A stretch of DNA of 27,500 bases. Source: Neocallimastix lanati (nom. inval.). Its lineage: Eukaryota > Neocallimastigomycota > Neocallimastigomycetes > Neocallimastigales > Neocallimastigaceae. Both the position numbers and the translations under genes were made by a program. Under the pieces are notes generated by a model. It was not told the origin of the DNA and made no database searches. It saw nothing but the letters and a program-made list of their open reading frames with translations. The stretch covers positions 1,277,501-1,305,000 of the forward strand of contig JACVTC010000003.1 in assembly GCA_016946835.1 (NCBI GenBank), in the 5' to 3' direction. Shown here one piece after another: positions 1 to 12,503 of the stretch. Each line of letters starts with the position of its first letter. The first letter of the stretch is position 1.

Positions 1-65
1 TCAATAAAGCGATTTTAGAATGTCCCTCAAAATTCATTGTCTTCAAAAGGTAAAACATTTTAAAA

Positions 66-740
66 TATAAACAAATTAAGGGTTATAAATCTGCATGTGA
101 TTCCAAATAATTTGCTAAAATTATTAACTCGTATAATAGACTATGTGAATCAATTCATAAAAAATGTAATGAATTTAGGAAAAAAGAATATTTATATTGG
201 ATTAAAATTGGATGTTCGTTAGCTCTTAAAAATGATAGTAGGAGGATATGAAAATGGGTAAAAAAGAATGCAAAAAAAAAAAAAAAAAAAAAAAAATAAT
301 AATAAATAAATAATTTTTCACGATATCTCATCCTAATAAAAACAATAACAATGAATTAGTTTCTTCTTCAGATGAAAAATTAAAAGTTTGGCATCTTCAT
401 TATAAATTCCTATTGTCGGATGATTCAGATCATAGACGTTCTAAAGACTTCTGGAAAGGTTCGGATACACATAGGAATTTGGGAACTCAAAGTCAACTAG
501 AGTGGGAAATTAGCCAAGATAAAAGCGATGAAGAAATTAGTGAGGCGATTCCATCGACCACTAACATTAAATCTTGCAGTCCTGATGAGATTCCAATGGA
601 ATTCTTCAAAGCTTTGATTCCTTGATATACATGATTCAAAAGAATTCTAATGAAAATAATAGTAAATATTTCATCTGGTTTTAAATATCTTAAAGCCTTA
701 ATCAATCGTATTTGGAATGATGATTTTCCAGAATCATGGA
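66..740 (+). pseudogene. Decayed LINE reverse-transcriptase N-terminal fragment
   Basis: This is a relic of a non-LTR retrotransposon ORF2, covering the linker upstream of the reverse transcriptase and its first motifs. Two blocks can be read. About 66-290 encodes a basic stretch with FRKKEYLYWIK and SLALKNDSRR, broken by one stop. 400-625 encodes LLSDDSDH, then SDEEISEAI and SPDEIPMEFFKAL, the usual lead-in to RT motif 1 in L1-like elements. After a stop at 623, KYLKALINRIWNDDFPESW continues in another frame to about 740, where similarity ends before the RT core. An A-run at 271-294 splits the two blocks. There is no catalytic domain, so the copy is dead. The family call rests on recognised motif wording, not an alignment. 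Confidence 0.6.
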
Positions 741-899
741 AATAAATTTCAAATTCAAATTTTAAAAATTACAAATGAAAATTTTCACAAATGATATTCA
801 GATTTGAAATTATTCCAGGATTCTGAAGAATTAGGTGATTATATATTAAAGAATATTAAAGATATAACACACCAATAAAATACACCTAAATTATGATAG

Positions 900-1540
900 T
901 ACCGACAGGATTATGATATATAAAATTGAACAGAATTGACCGGTATACAATAAGTCTTTTAAAAAATTACACAAGTGAATATTTAATGATAAAAGAATTA
1001 AAAGAAAGATTTTTGGAAGCAAGCCCATCCAGCCAATTTGAAATCGAAATGAAAATAAAGAAATTAGAAATTGAAAAACGATGGATTTAAACTGAAATCT
1101 GTATTTAGATAATTTTTATTCATTAGTAACAGAATAATTCTCCATCAACAAATATCTTCGTATTATGAAATAGGCCAACATCATGAAAATCAATTATTCA
1201 GAAAAATATAACCTTATCAACCTTAGAAGTCGAATAATCAAGGTTGATAGAATGTACAAAACAAGATTTATGGATAAAAAGATTAATAAATGAAATTAAT
1301 ATTAGAATTTTTATTTTATAATGGATAGTAAACCATGTAAGGATATAGCCGAAAATGGAAATATGCAAATATACGAATATAGACTACAAATGAATTCAAG
1401 ATGAAATTATAAAGAAATGAAACTAAATTAATCCTTATTAATTTTAACTTAACGATGGTAGATCCATTAACCAAAAAAAAACTTTTCTGGACCCAAGCCT
1501 AAATATTTTAATGACTTCATCATAGAAATGTAGAAAATGC
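900..1540 (+). pseudogene. Probable decayed LTR-retrotransposon gag relic
   Basis: After the LINE relic the sequence is less AT-rich than the following 6 kb and reads, with several stops and frame changes, like a capsid-type Gag. One open piece runs from about 930 and contains IKELKERFLEASPSSQFEIEM. A later piece in another frame reads YYEIGQHHENQLFRKI, then NVQNKIYG. The helix-rich, charged composition and the F-E-x-E-M pattern resemble the Retrotrans_gag region. No zinc knuckle, protease or LTR is seen nearby. It may be unrelated to elements A-C. Confidence is low because no single frame is intact. Confidence 0.33.
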
Positions 1541-4439
1541 TAATGTAGGGGTTAAATATTTAAATATCACAGTTAAGTGTTTAATTACATTGTACATTAT
1601 ACTACACTATTAAATGTAAAAATATTTCTATTTGATAGTATCATGTAATGTAATATAAAATATATTAAAAACAAAAATAATAATATAAAAAAAAAAAAAA
1701 AGAAAAAAAGTTAAGTATCTATAAAATATATATCAGTTATAAATCCAATTAATATATTGCTATTATTATTATTTTTTTTTAAAAAAAATAATAAAATATT
1801 AAATATTAAACTAATTTAATATATTACTATTCTAATATTCCATAAACATTTGAAAGGTTATAAATTTTTAAAAGGGCTCATTTTCTGATGTTACAAAAAT
1901 TGATGATAATGATAAATTTAATGAAAATATTGGTAAACGTGTAATTTCCATTTATATAATATGACACTTTTTCAGATGAAATTATAAAATATGAAAAAGC
2001 AATATAAACTTGTACAAAGTTAAAAAGTATATATTTTTTTTTTGATTTATTTTTATTTTATTTTTTTATTTCTATTTTTATTTTTATTATTTTTTTTTTT
2101 TTTAATTTTTTTTTTTTTTTTTTTTCATTTTAAATATACTACATCCTGATAAAATAAATAATTATTTTAATAATTATATAAATTTTTAAAAGCAAATCTT
2201 ATAAATATAAATAATGACTATAAACTTTAAGTTATAAATTATAAATTTAAATAAAATTAATATATAAAGTTTAATCATTTATATTCTACTAACATAGTTT
2301 TAATAATGTATTTTATATAAATTACAATATAATTATGAATAATAATAATATTCATAATCATTTTTATTATTTTTATATTTTCATATAAATAAAATTATAT
2401 ATATTTAAATTATATATAAAAAATATCGAAAATATTGATGATCAGAATAGTTTACTAAAGAAAAGACAAAAAAAAAAAAAAAAAAAAAAGAAAAAAAGTA
2501 GATAAATTTTTATTATTTATAATTACGATAATATATTGTAATGTATGTATGGTGTATGATTTTCTATATTTAGTTTTTCTTTTTCAATATATAAATTATA
2601 CATTATAAAAAGTAAAAACTTTTTTTTAATACAATAATGTTTTATTTAAAATAATGATTTTTATAATAATAAATATGGTTTTAAATAATTTTCTTTAATT
2701 TTTTTTCTTTTTGATAAACTGTTATAACAAAATATTGTTAAGAATTTTTACAAACTATATTTATAAATACTATATTATTAATTAGTTAATTAAAATATTA
2801 ATTACATGTATATAATTTTTTTTCTTCATAATCAATACACTTATTTTTTATAATCTTTTTTTTTTTATTATTTTTATTTTTATTTTTATTTTTTTAAATA
2901 AAATTTAAATATTTATTTATATATTTTTAATATATAATTATGCTAATATTTCATTATTAATATATTTATAAATAATGGATGATACATCAATTATTTAATA
3001 TAAATCTATAAAATAAAATATTTTATTTTATAACCTTTTCTTCAATTAATAATATATAATTTCAAATTTAGTATTTTAAAAGTAAAATAATAATAATAAA
3101 TAATAATAAATCGTATAAATATTAGTTGGTGTATATTCATAAAAAACAATGATAAAAATTAAATATTGATTATAAAAATAAATAAATATTATTAAAACAC
3201 TAAACAACAATAATATTTATAATTTAGGGTAAAAAATATTATATATTATATTAAATTAATAATATTGAGAAAAAGAAATATATTAAAATAATTATAATAC
3301 TAATAATTAAAATAATAAATAAATAAATAAATAATTTTTAAACAATAATTAAAATTAATTATTTCAATATTTGATAGTATATATTATTTTTATACTCATT
3401 TAAAGTAAAATTTTAAGCATTTAAATAAACCAAAAAAAAAAAAAAAATAGATTTAAGTTTTGAGAATTACAATTTATATAATGAAAAATATATAATTAAT
3501 ATGGATATATTAATAAGTTAAATAACTTCAATATGTGGCAATAATAAATATTTTTAATAAATAAAAATTTTTATAATTTATAATTTATAATTTTCTTTTA
3601 ATTTTTTATTTTTTTATCTTTTTATTTTTCTTATTTTTTTAATTTTATATGCACTCTATAAAAGGTCATATGAACTTAACATAACCACAACAGCCGCATT
3701 TCCCAATTTATTTGAAAATTTTAATTAAATATATGCTCTTATTTTTTAATTTATTTAATAGGTACATTTATTCAAAAAAAAAAAAAAAAAAAAAAAAAGG
3801 TAAACTGTATATTTTATATACTAATATGAAATATATTAAATATATAAAAAATAAATTAATGAACATGTAAAATTAAATAGTGATATTGATTGTTGTATTC
3901 GTGAGATACAAGAGTTTTTCATTATCAACTTTTAAAATTTTTTTATTTTTATTTTTTTTTTAACTTTTATTCTATATAATTAACATTTTTTTTAAAATGT
4001 TTTTTCTACATGTTTCGTTTTATTTTGAATATTATAAATATAAAATTCATTGTATAAAAAAAAAACATTTTTATCATTTATTTTTTTTTATTTTTTAATT
4101 TCTTATATATTATAACTTAAATATTAAATATATATATTAATAATACACTCAAATTATATTAAATTAATTAATATTATATTATATTTAATTAAATTTATTT
4201 AAATAACAAATAATGTTTTAAAATTTGGTTCATTTAAAAAATATATTGTAAAATACTGTTAATATATTATATTTAATTCTTTGTTATATTAATTATTTAT
4301 ATTTATATTTTTATATTTAATGAAAGAATAATTTTGTTTTCGTTAAAAAACAAAATAATATATTAATCATAAAGAAAATCATTAATATAGATTGCATATA
4401 CTAAAATATAATAAATATTTCATAAATACAAAATATAAT

Positions 4440-4665
4440 AAATAATTGAATAACAAATAATAAATATAAATAAATATAAATAATTATAAATAATAAATAA
4501 TTAAAAATAATTATAAATAATAAATAATTAAATAATAAATAATAAATAATAAATAAATAAATAAATAAAAATAAATAAATAAATAATAAATAAATATTAA
4601 ATAATTGAATAATTAATAATTGAATAATAAATAATAAATAAATAATAAATAATAAATAATAATAT
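4440..4665. repeat. AATAAATAAT-type AT microsatellite
   Basis: About 225 bp made of irregular AAT, AAAT and AATAAT units with occasional T insertions. It contains no G or C apart from one or two isolated positions. It is simple-sequence expansion with no coding potential. Confidence 0.8.
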
Positions 4666-4898
4666 ATATATGTATATATATTTACTATAAATTCTACTAT
4701 ATATCATTCAGAAAGAGTTAAATAGTGGAATAATACAACAATGATTTATCAACATTTAACCATTCCCAAAATTTTAATCTTTTTTTTTTTTTTATTTTTT
4801 TATATTACACAAAGTACTTGTTATCAAATAATATTTTGATTTTGAAATTGATTTTGATCTATAATTAATATATAATTGAAACGTTATCAATTCATTTA

Positions 4899-4946
4899 TA
4901 TTTTATTTTATTTTATTTTATTTTATTTTATTTTGTTTTATTTTAT
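4899..4946. repeat. (TTTTA)n microsatellite
   Basis: About nine pentanucleotide units of TTTTA, with one TTTTG variant near the right end. Confidence 0.85.
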
Positions 4947-6005
4947 CCACTTCATTGTACTCTATTTTATTTTTTTATTTTTAATTGTTTATTTTTTTTT
5001 CTTTTCATTTTTTTTTTATTCTAAAATTATTAAATAATTATAACTACTTTTTGCATTATGTAATTATCATTATTAATTTATGATAGTTGTTATCAAAAAA
5101 ATATATAATATTAGAATATAATTCATATAATATAATAATAGTATCATTATAAATATTATGTATATTACTTCTATAATAATTCACTTTATTGTTTTAAAAG
5201 AAAATGACTTCTTATGAATTTATAAGTCTTTATCTTTTTTTTTTTTAAATGAGAATTTTCTTTTATAAAATAATTTTTTTTACTTTGGTATCATTGAATA
5301 GATAAAATTCAATAGTAAATATATTGGAATATAATATTTCAATATATTATTTAAATTAATTTTAAAAATTAAAAAAATTATGATAATAAATAAACTTTTT
5401 TCAACCTTAAAATCTATTAATTCAAAATTAAACAATAATTTATAATTTAATATATATGATATGTAACAAAATATATATAATATATAAATAATATATATTA
5501 TATATATATAAATATAATAAAATCGGTTATGAAAAAATTTTAAAAAAAAATACTTTAGATATAAAAATCATTTAATTAATATAATATATATATAATTATA
5601 TTTAATTATTATATAAAATAAAAATTTTTTAATTAATAAATATAATAAAATTTGAACATATAAAAAGGAAAAAAGAACTATTATTTAAACGAATTTTTTT
5701 TTTTTTTTTTTTTTTGAATTTAAAAAAATATTTTAAATAATATTAAATTTATAATAAATTATTTAAATATATAAAATTAATAAAAAGTAAAATAGTACAA
5801 TAAATATAAAAAAAGTAAAAAAAGGAAGAATTGTTTTCACAATTGTCATATTAATATTGTTAATTTATATATTATTTATATAAATTAATAATCTGGAAAT
5901 TTATTATTATTTTTTTTTAAACTTCTAGATTATATTATATTTATATTTTATAAAAAAAACCCTTTAAATTAAAAAAAATTAATAATTCTTATTTTGAATA
6001 TTAAA

Positions 6006-6011
<6 letters not shown>

Positions 6012-6041
<30 letters not shown>
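6012..6041. repeat. Poly(T) run, 30 nt
   Basis: An uninterrupted run of T in intergenic sequence. It is one of many long homopolymers in the window, and its exact length is vulnerable to sequencing error. Confidence 0.85.
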
Positions 6042-6414
6042 CCTTTTATATTATATTATTTTCAATTTTTATTTTTTAATTTATTGTATTTAATATAAAT
6101 TTATTAAAAAAGAAATATTATTTTACAATTTGATATACCATTTAATATAAATATAAATAAATTATTCTTTTTTATTATTACTATCATCAGTAATAATTTT
6201 GATATTTTACTTAAAATTAAATTTCAGAATATTAAGTAAATTATAAATCAATAAAAAAGACCATTACGTTTATTTATAAAAATATAAATTAAAAATAAAA
6301 TGTATAAAAGTTATTTTCAATAATAAAAAAAAAAGCAAAAATTCAATATTTATTATAAAAAAGGAAAATAAAATAAATAATAATAATTCAGTAAATAATA
6401 AATAATAAATAAGA

Positions 6415-6600
6415 TTAGAAAATAAAATAAAATAAAAAAAATAATAAAATAAAATAAAATAAAATAAAATAAAACAAAATAAAATAAAATAAAATAAAAT
6501 AATAAAATAAAATAAAATAATAAAATAATAAAAAAATAAAAAAATACAATAAAATAAATAAATAAATAAATAAATAAATAAAAAAAAAAAAAAAAAAAAA
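6415..6600. repeat. Compound (AAAAT)n / (AAAT)n / poly(A) microsatellite
   Basis: An AAAAT pentamer array (about 6419-6540) passes into AAAT units (about 6550-6580) and ends in a run of A to 6600. The complement gives a long Phe/Leu/Tyr open frame that is an artefact of the repeat. Confidence 0.85.
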
Positions 6601-7472
6601 GAAATAATAATAAAAATAAAATATTAGTCAATATTTAAATTTAATATTGAAATTATATATATATATAAATACAAAATAATAGTTAAAGAAATATATATAA
6701 AATTAAAAAGTTTAATTTTACATTTTAAAATAATTTAAAATAAATATAATTAAATAAATTTATTTTACACTCTAAAAATGTTAAATAAGAAAAAACAATA
6801 ATAACTAGTATTGGTGTAATAATTGTTTTTCTTTTTCGCAGAAATATTTTTACGTTTTAGATATAGATACAAGATATTTAAAATTTTAAACTATTAAATT
6901 AAAATTTTAAAATATACAAGGTATTTGAAAATTTTATTTCATTTTGTTACTATATGTTTAATATTAAATGTTAATATTTATAAAAGATATACTAATTTTT
7001 ATACATGTGTATATATATATATATTTTTTACTTATTGATATTATTAATATTCATAGATATATTTGAATATTTTATTTATATATAAAAGTTTAAAGCTGTA
7101 TATTAACGTTAGACTAGCCCTTTAATTTTTTTTATATAAATAAATAAAATATTTATATGATTTTTTCATAATAGCAATAGCACTATTTTTAAAAAATTGA
7201 TAATAGTTAAACGAAAATTTGCTTATTAAATATATATATATGTATGTATATATATACCAAAACTAAACAAAACAGTATATAAATTTATAAATAAACAGAA
7301 AAAATAATTAACACAACAAAAAATTTGAGGATAATAAATAAATAATATTAAATAATAAAAATAAAAAGATAAATAAAATTTTAACAGCTTTAAAATCAAA
7401 AAATAAAAAAAATCATTAATAATTTAAAGTTATATATATTTCTTTTAATATAATATAATTATTAAATCAATT

Positions 7473-7516
7473 TTCGTTTTTCATTATTTTTGCGGTAAAC
7501 TCAAATTCGTTTTTCA
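7473..7516 (+). promoter_or_regulatory. Two exact 11-bp direct repeats upstream of the PQ-loop gene
   Basis: TTCGTTTTTCA occurs at 7473-7483 and again at 7506-7516, 33 bp apart and about 150-190 bp upstream of the start codon. They carry nearly the only CG dinucleotides in the region. Position and exact repetition suggest a binding site for a regulator of the downstream gene, but this is inference. Confidence 0.3.
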
Positions 7517-7664
7517 AATAGCAATATATATATTTAACTTTTTATTTATCGGAAGAAAATCAATATATATATTTTTCTCTATCTATTTATTTATTTATAC
7601 TTCAAAATTGTAATCACATAATTATATATATATTTAATCAATATAAATCAAATAATAATTAAAA

Positions 7665-9456
7665 ATGGCAATTGATAAATTGATTGAGCATATAGCTCAG
7701 GTTTCTATGGTGATTTTCCCCGTAAGTCCTTATTTTAATCAATATTTGAAACTAAAGCATACGAATCAAGGGTTTTCTTTACATGTTTGTGGTGGTTTGA
7801 TGCTTTCTAATATATTTAAAATATTTTTTTGGTAACTATCTTTTTTTTTTTTTTTTTTTTTTTATTATAAAATTTTTCATAAATAGGATAAGAATAAAAT
7901 TAAGAAAAAAAATATTAAATTTTAATAACATAATAAATAATAAATAATTAATAGTAAAATAATAAATAATAATGGAAATAATGGTAATAATGGAAATACT
8001 AAAATTAATATCTCTATTTTATTATATTATTTCTTAATGATATTTTATTAATACATAACTAAGGTATTGTAAACGTTTTGATGTTACTATTCTTGTTCAA
8101 GGTATAACAATGTTTGCTGTTCAGTTATGGTTATTAGCAGCAAGTAAATCAACTATCCGTATTAAACGTCATTTCCCATATAATGATGTCGAACTGTTAG
8201 GCTTATTTTTTTATCTTTATATTTTAGCATTCCAATTAATTGCTTTATTAGTATGTCAATTTGAATGGAGTGAAAATCCTTTATATGTTGAAACTATTGG
8301 TTTTTCAGGGGTTGCCCTTGAGGCGGCTGTCCCTGGTTTTCAAGTTTTTCGTAACTTTCGTAATAGATCAGTGAAAGGTTTCAGTGAATTAGTTTTGTTA
8401 GTATGGTTTACTGGAGATATTTGTAAAATTGGATATCATTTATATTTTGGAAATCCAATCCAATTTGTATTATGTGGTATCGTTCAAGTTACCTTTGATC
8501 TTATTCTTTTCTATCAGTTTTATAAATATAATAAAGCTTTCTTTGATCTTAACAAAGATCCTGATGAACAACGTCGTCTTCTCAGTGAAGATCCAAATGA
8601 TTATTGTCCACCCCATAGCGGTCATTATGATTATCCATCTTCCTCAAATCAATTTGAAGCCAAGCCAAGCCATCAGCGTTTCTTAACGGAAGGAACTATT
8701 CATGAAAATGCTTATGATGAAGCAGTCATGGAACCAAAACCAAAAATTACATCAAAATCACTCTATGAGGAATCAAATACATCCTTTTCAAGTATGAATG
8801 CCAATAATACTAAGGGTAAAAATTTAGCTATTGATATTCAGAATGGCAGTGATGATTGTCCTCAAGAGAATGATAATAATAGTTATATCCATAATGTTAG
8901 TTTCAATGAAAGTTTAAATAGTTTTCGTAGCTATCAATATGCCAATATAAGAAATAGTAATTATCATTATTTCCATCATCATAATAATAATAATAATGGT
9001 AACAATAATAATGAACAATACGATGCTATAAATTTCATACTTAATATGAAGAATAAAGTACGTTCATTAAGCATAAGTAATAATAATAATAATAGTAATA
9101 GTAGTATTAATGGTAATGACAATAATAGTAATATTCGTCATGATATAAATCGTAGAAATAGTTCAACAACCTTTAATAGTTATAATTCTTCCATCTTTTC
9201 AAATGATCCCTCTTTTATTTTTGAAAGTTATAAGAGTACCTATCCAGAATCCATTTTAGATAATAATATTATTCCTTCAACGATAAATAAGGGTTTGAAT
9301 CGTAGTAAAAGTGTTCAATTTCCAAATCAACAATTTAAACAAATAGATAATACAGGTAATAATAGTTATCATAGTACTTTACCTAGCATTCAACGTTCAA
9401 ATTCTCAACTAAATTCTATGAATTATAGTAGAAATCAACGAACAAATAATCTATAA
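7665..9456 (+). CDS. PQ-loop repeat membrane protein, SLC66A2/PQLC1-like (two exons)
   Basis: Join 7665-7831 with 8064-9456, giving 519 residues. Spliced this way, exon 1 ends ...KIFFW and exon 2 continues YCKRFDVTILVQG, restoring one frame. The family is a seven-helix PQ-loop protein of endomembranes; PQLC1 is linked to phospholipid scrambling and endosome-Golgi traffic, its substrate being unsettled. Residues 1-220 hold the membrane part. Loop 1 reads SPYFNQY (22-27 region), so the usual PQ is NQ (25-26). Loop 2 is AVPGFQVFRN with FQ at 148-149, followed by VETIGF/GDICK-type helices matching PQLC1. EQRRLL at 224-229 fits an acidic dileucine sorting signal. Residues about 230-519 are Asn/Ser/His-rich, absent from the roughly 270-residue animal proteins. 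The upstream ATG at 7665 is chosen because it supplies the first loop. It is the only intact host gene here. Confidence 0.85.
7832..8063 (+). other. Intron of the PQ-loop gene (232 nt)
   Basis: The donor is TG|GTAACT at 7832 and the acceptor is CTAAG|GT at 8063. The intron is pure AT-rich sequence with a poly(T) run near the donor. Without splicing, exon 1 meets TAA at 7833. With it, the two halves join in phase inside a Trp codon and match the helix that follows PQ loop 1. An ACTAA just before the acceptor could serve in branch or acceptor recognition. Confidence 0.82.
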
Positions 9457-9539
9457 ATATAAACTGTTATACGTTTATCTTCATATATACAAAATATATC
9501 ATACCATTTTAATCATACCCTATATTTTTATATTTTATA

Positions 9540-9545
9540 AATAAA
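9540..9545 (+). terminator. Possible polyadenylation signal of the PQ-loop gene
   Basis: AATAAA lies 84 bp after the stop codon, followed by T-rich sequence at about 9567-9578. In such AT-rich DNA this hexamer is common by chance, so support is positional only. Confidence 0.3.
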
Positions 9546-9659
9546 AATAATTAAATAATAATAATTTTTTTTTTTTTTATTATTATTATTATTACTTTTT
9601 TCTAATATTTATAATATATATTTAACAAATTTATTAATTTGATTTAATTTTAAATATAT

Positions 9660-9660
<1 letters not shown>

Positions 9661-9714
<54 letters not shown>
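9661..9714. repeat. Poly(A) run, 54 nt
   Basis: The longest homopolymer in the window, 205 bp after the PQ-loop gene. It could be a retroposon tail, but no body or target duplication is recognisable beside it. The rest of 9457-10166 is AT-rich with no gene. Confidence 0.8.
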
Positions 9715-9716
<2 letters not shown>

Positions 9717-10166
9717 AAAAAAGAAAATATATATATATGTATATATAATATAAAAAATAAAAAATAAAAAAAAAAAAAAAAAAGAAAGGGACAAGAAAAA
9801 ATAAATAAATAATTTTTTTTAATATTATAAAACATAATGTAATATTAATAATGAAAACTATTATGAAAATCATACAAATATTTAAAAATAAAAATATAAA
9901 AATAGATAAAAAATAAAATAAAAATAAAATAAAAAATTCCAAAATATAAATAACAACAATATTAAAAACAATTTTTTTTTATTTTTTTTTCTTTTTGGCT
10001 TCAGTTTTTAATAATGGATAATCAACTTTTTAATTTATTTGAACTAATTTTTTCAGTAATAATTTATGATTAAATTTATATATTAATTTATTCATTTATC
10101 CATTTATCTATTATCTATTTTTCATTGATCTTCATTTATTATGATTTATTATGATTTGTTTATATT

Positions 10167-10362
10167 TGTTAAGAGTTATGAATTTATGGTTTATAATTAT
10201 GTCAATTTTATTAATATATTTTATGATAAAAAGTTACTAGCACTTAATTATTCTAAATTAAATGCTTTTATATTAATACATTGTGGCTTATACATTATTT
10301 ATATTACAATGTGTTTCAATACATTTGAAGCTTATTTTTCATACATTTCACATATTCTAACA
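10167..10362 (-). mobile_element. Possible short solo LTR (Ty1/copia-like ends)
   Basis: Read on the minus strand, a purine block AAGGGGGAA (10363-10371) is followed at once by TGTTAGAATATG. The candidate unit ends 196 bp later in CTCTTAACA. TGTTAGA against TGTTAAGA gives plausible imperfect terminal inverted repeats with TG...CA ends, and the purine block has the look of a copia polypurine tract. No flanking target duplication was verified and no pol is recognisable to the right. A plus-strand open frame of about 90 codons covers the same stretch and looks fortuitous. Confidence 0.32.
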
Positions 10363-12232
10363 TTCCCCCTTAAACCTAGTTATTCAATAATGAATAAATT
10401 GGTTTACTGGTGAATATGTGTATATAAAATTATCCTATTTTACACTATTAACTTGATATTATTAAACTGTTATATATATTTCTATCCTAAATTAACCTCT
10501 AATTTTACATGAATAAAATACTTTTTATGTAATATTAATTTTTTAATTTAATTTAAATATTGCTAAAATAATTTCTTAAATATATTTATAATCTAATAAT
10601 TTCCCCCTAAAGCTAAATATTTAATATTATTACACCATTAATATTAGATGTATCTAAAACATCTCTTATAGTATATGGTTTATATATTACCATTTATATG
10701 ATGGAAACCTGTCTCTTGAAGGGTGATATTATACCATCTCAATTTGTGTGAATACCTCTTATATTTTGGGTTTTACATCACTTTCAATTATAATCCGCTT
10801 TATAGATTAGCGTTAACTTTTATATATTTTCGCTTTGTAGTTTTAGCGATAACTATTAAAATAAATTGTTAATTATATATTGGTGTATTTGATAAATCAT
10901 AATCTTGGGGTATTAAAATTGATTGTATTTATAATTAATTATATTATTTTAGTCATTTAAACTTATTAGTAATAATATAAATTGTTTCATAATTGATTAA
11001 TATTCACTATTTCAGTTAATTCTTTCTTAAAGGTTAATTTTGTTATTTTTCGCTATTAGGCTATTTTATTCATTTCAAGATAAATATTATTTTCAAATAA
11101 TTAGCTCAAAGAATCAGTTAAGTGACTTTTCTTTAATATTTTTATTTTCTTTTATATTTTTATAATTTGTATTTTATTTTGCCTACTTTCCCCCTAAAAT
11201 CCAAATTTCTAAAAAGGATTTTATATATTTGAATTTTCTCATCATTAAAATATTAATTATAAAATTTTAATAATTTTAAATACTCTGTAATAAATAAGTT
11301 AGTTTATAGATGGATAAACATTATCCATTTTTACATAATTCATGGTTATATTTATTATTTTATTATACCTTTCATCACGAAGGTTTGTATTATGATTATA
11401 TTGTAAAGATTTAATAAAATCTTTAATAAATTAATTATTACATAATTAATTAATGTAATAAAATTACATAAATTTATGATTTACGTATATGAAAATTAAT
11501 TATAAATTTATGTAAACTTTTCATAAAGGAAAAATTATTATTTAAATAATTTTGGATAATAACTTAAATCTAAATAATTTATTTAAGTTAGTTAATTTAG
11601 TTTAGTTTATTTAAAATAGTTATTCTATTTAACTTAGTTAATTTAGTTTAGTTAGTTTAAAATACTTTAAAATTAATTTCGGAATAGTTTTAAATAGTTA
11701 AAATTAGTTTAAATAGTTTACAAAAATAGTTTTGAATTGTAAATATATAAACATTAGTATTAATAATATTTATATAATAAATATATAATAAATGAGTTGT
11801 TATTGAATTTAATTATTATTGTAAATAAGTTGAAAGTTTATTAAATTAATTATTGTTTAGTTTAGTTAATTATTATTTAATAAAATTATTAATAAATATT
11901 TTGTTTATAACTAAATAGTAATATATGTAAATTAGATAGAAATAATATATTATAATGTAATAATGAAAAAATATAAATACATGTAAATTTCTATAATTAA
12001 ATCGATGTATTAGTTATTGACTATATGATAGTTAATAACAAAAAAGAGATTTAATTTTTTTAATTAATAAAGATTATTTTATTTAAAAAAACGAATTTTT
12101 ATTACGTGTTTTTTTATTTTTGTGTTAAAATTTGTTATTTGTAATCTGTTTCTGATAGAACTCTTTACATATATTAAATAATTTTTTTTTTTATTTAAAC
12201 CTATTTCATGCTAGGTTTAATAATATTATTAT
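10363..12232. other. AT-rich region with degraded retroelement scars, no gene
   Basis: No intact frame is present. TTCCCCCTTAAA-like motifs occur at 10363, 10601-10612 and 11188-11199, standing out in sequence almost free of C and G. On the minus strand they are G5 purine tracts. About 10690-10860 is locally richer in C and G and may be an eroded coding or LTR remnant, but I could not read a convincing domain. 11580-11740 is a degenerate TTAGTTTA simple repeat. A 7-bp hairpin (AAACCTA / TAGGTTT) lies at about 12197-12219. Confidence 0.5.
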
Positions 12233-12241
12233 TGTTAGAAT

Positions 12242-12246
12242 GTACC
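12242..12246. repeat. Left target-site duplication of LTR1 (GTACC)
   Basis: GTACC directly precedes TGTAAGAAA. The same GTACC follows the LTR end at 13229-13233. A 5-bp duplication is normal for Ty3/gypsy integration. Confidence 0.85.
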
Positions 12247-12503
12247 TGTAAGAAACTCTAATAAAAAGAAATTTTTTTTATAAGAGTTTATTTTTTATAT
12301 TGATTGAGTTTATTATTAAAAAAAAAATAAAGAAAAATACTTACATTTAAATAGACGAAAATTAGAAAAAGTAGAAGACTCGTATATAAAAATAAGTTTT
12401 TAAAACACAAAATTTTATTAAAAAAAAATTTTTAAACTTTAAATTTTAGGTTATTATTATTTTTAATATTTATCTTTATTAATATTTTTAATAATAATAA
12501 CTC

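Larger units (their letters stand above)
1551..7664. other. Gene-free AT-rich intergenic region with microsatellites
   Basis: I find no coding region, RNA gene or recognisable transposon in about 6.1 kb. The sequence is almost pure A/T, with frequent homopolymer runs (for example about 2090-2125, 2468-2489, 3776-3798 and 5693-5715). Long open frames here are homopolymer or AT-microsatellite artefacts. Local exceptions are a TATAAAAGG at 3657-3665 followed by a short C/G-containing stretch (3679-3706), and the regulatory-looking repeat just upstream of the PQ-loop gene. Confidence 0.7.

Noticed and set aside
6353-6631. 92-codon minus-strand open frame rich in Phe, Leu and Tyr
   Set aside because: It is the translation of the AAAAT/AAAT microsatellite. 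Similar frames at 9609-9942 and 26359-26647 are homopolymer artefacts.
7722-7727. GTAAGT inside exon 1 of the PQ-loop gene as an alternative splice donor
   Set aside because: The frame continues through it and encodes the first PQ-loop helix region, which splicing here would remove.
9661-9714. Poly(A) tail of a processed retrocopy
   Set aside because: No body with gene similarity and no flanking duplication could be found next to the run.
10141-10413. 90-codon plus-strand open frame
   Set aside because: No recognisable family, AT-driven composition, and it overlaps a candidate LTR and purine tract on the other strand.
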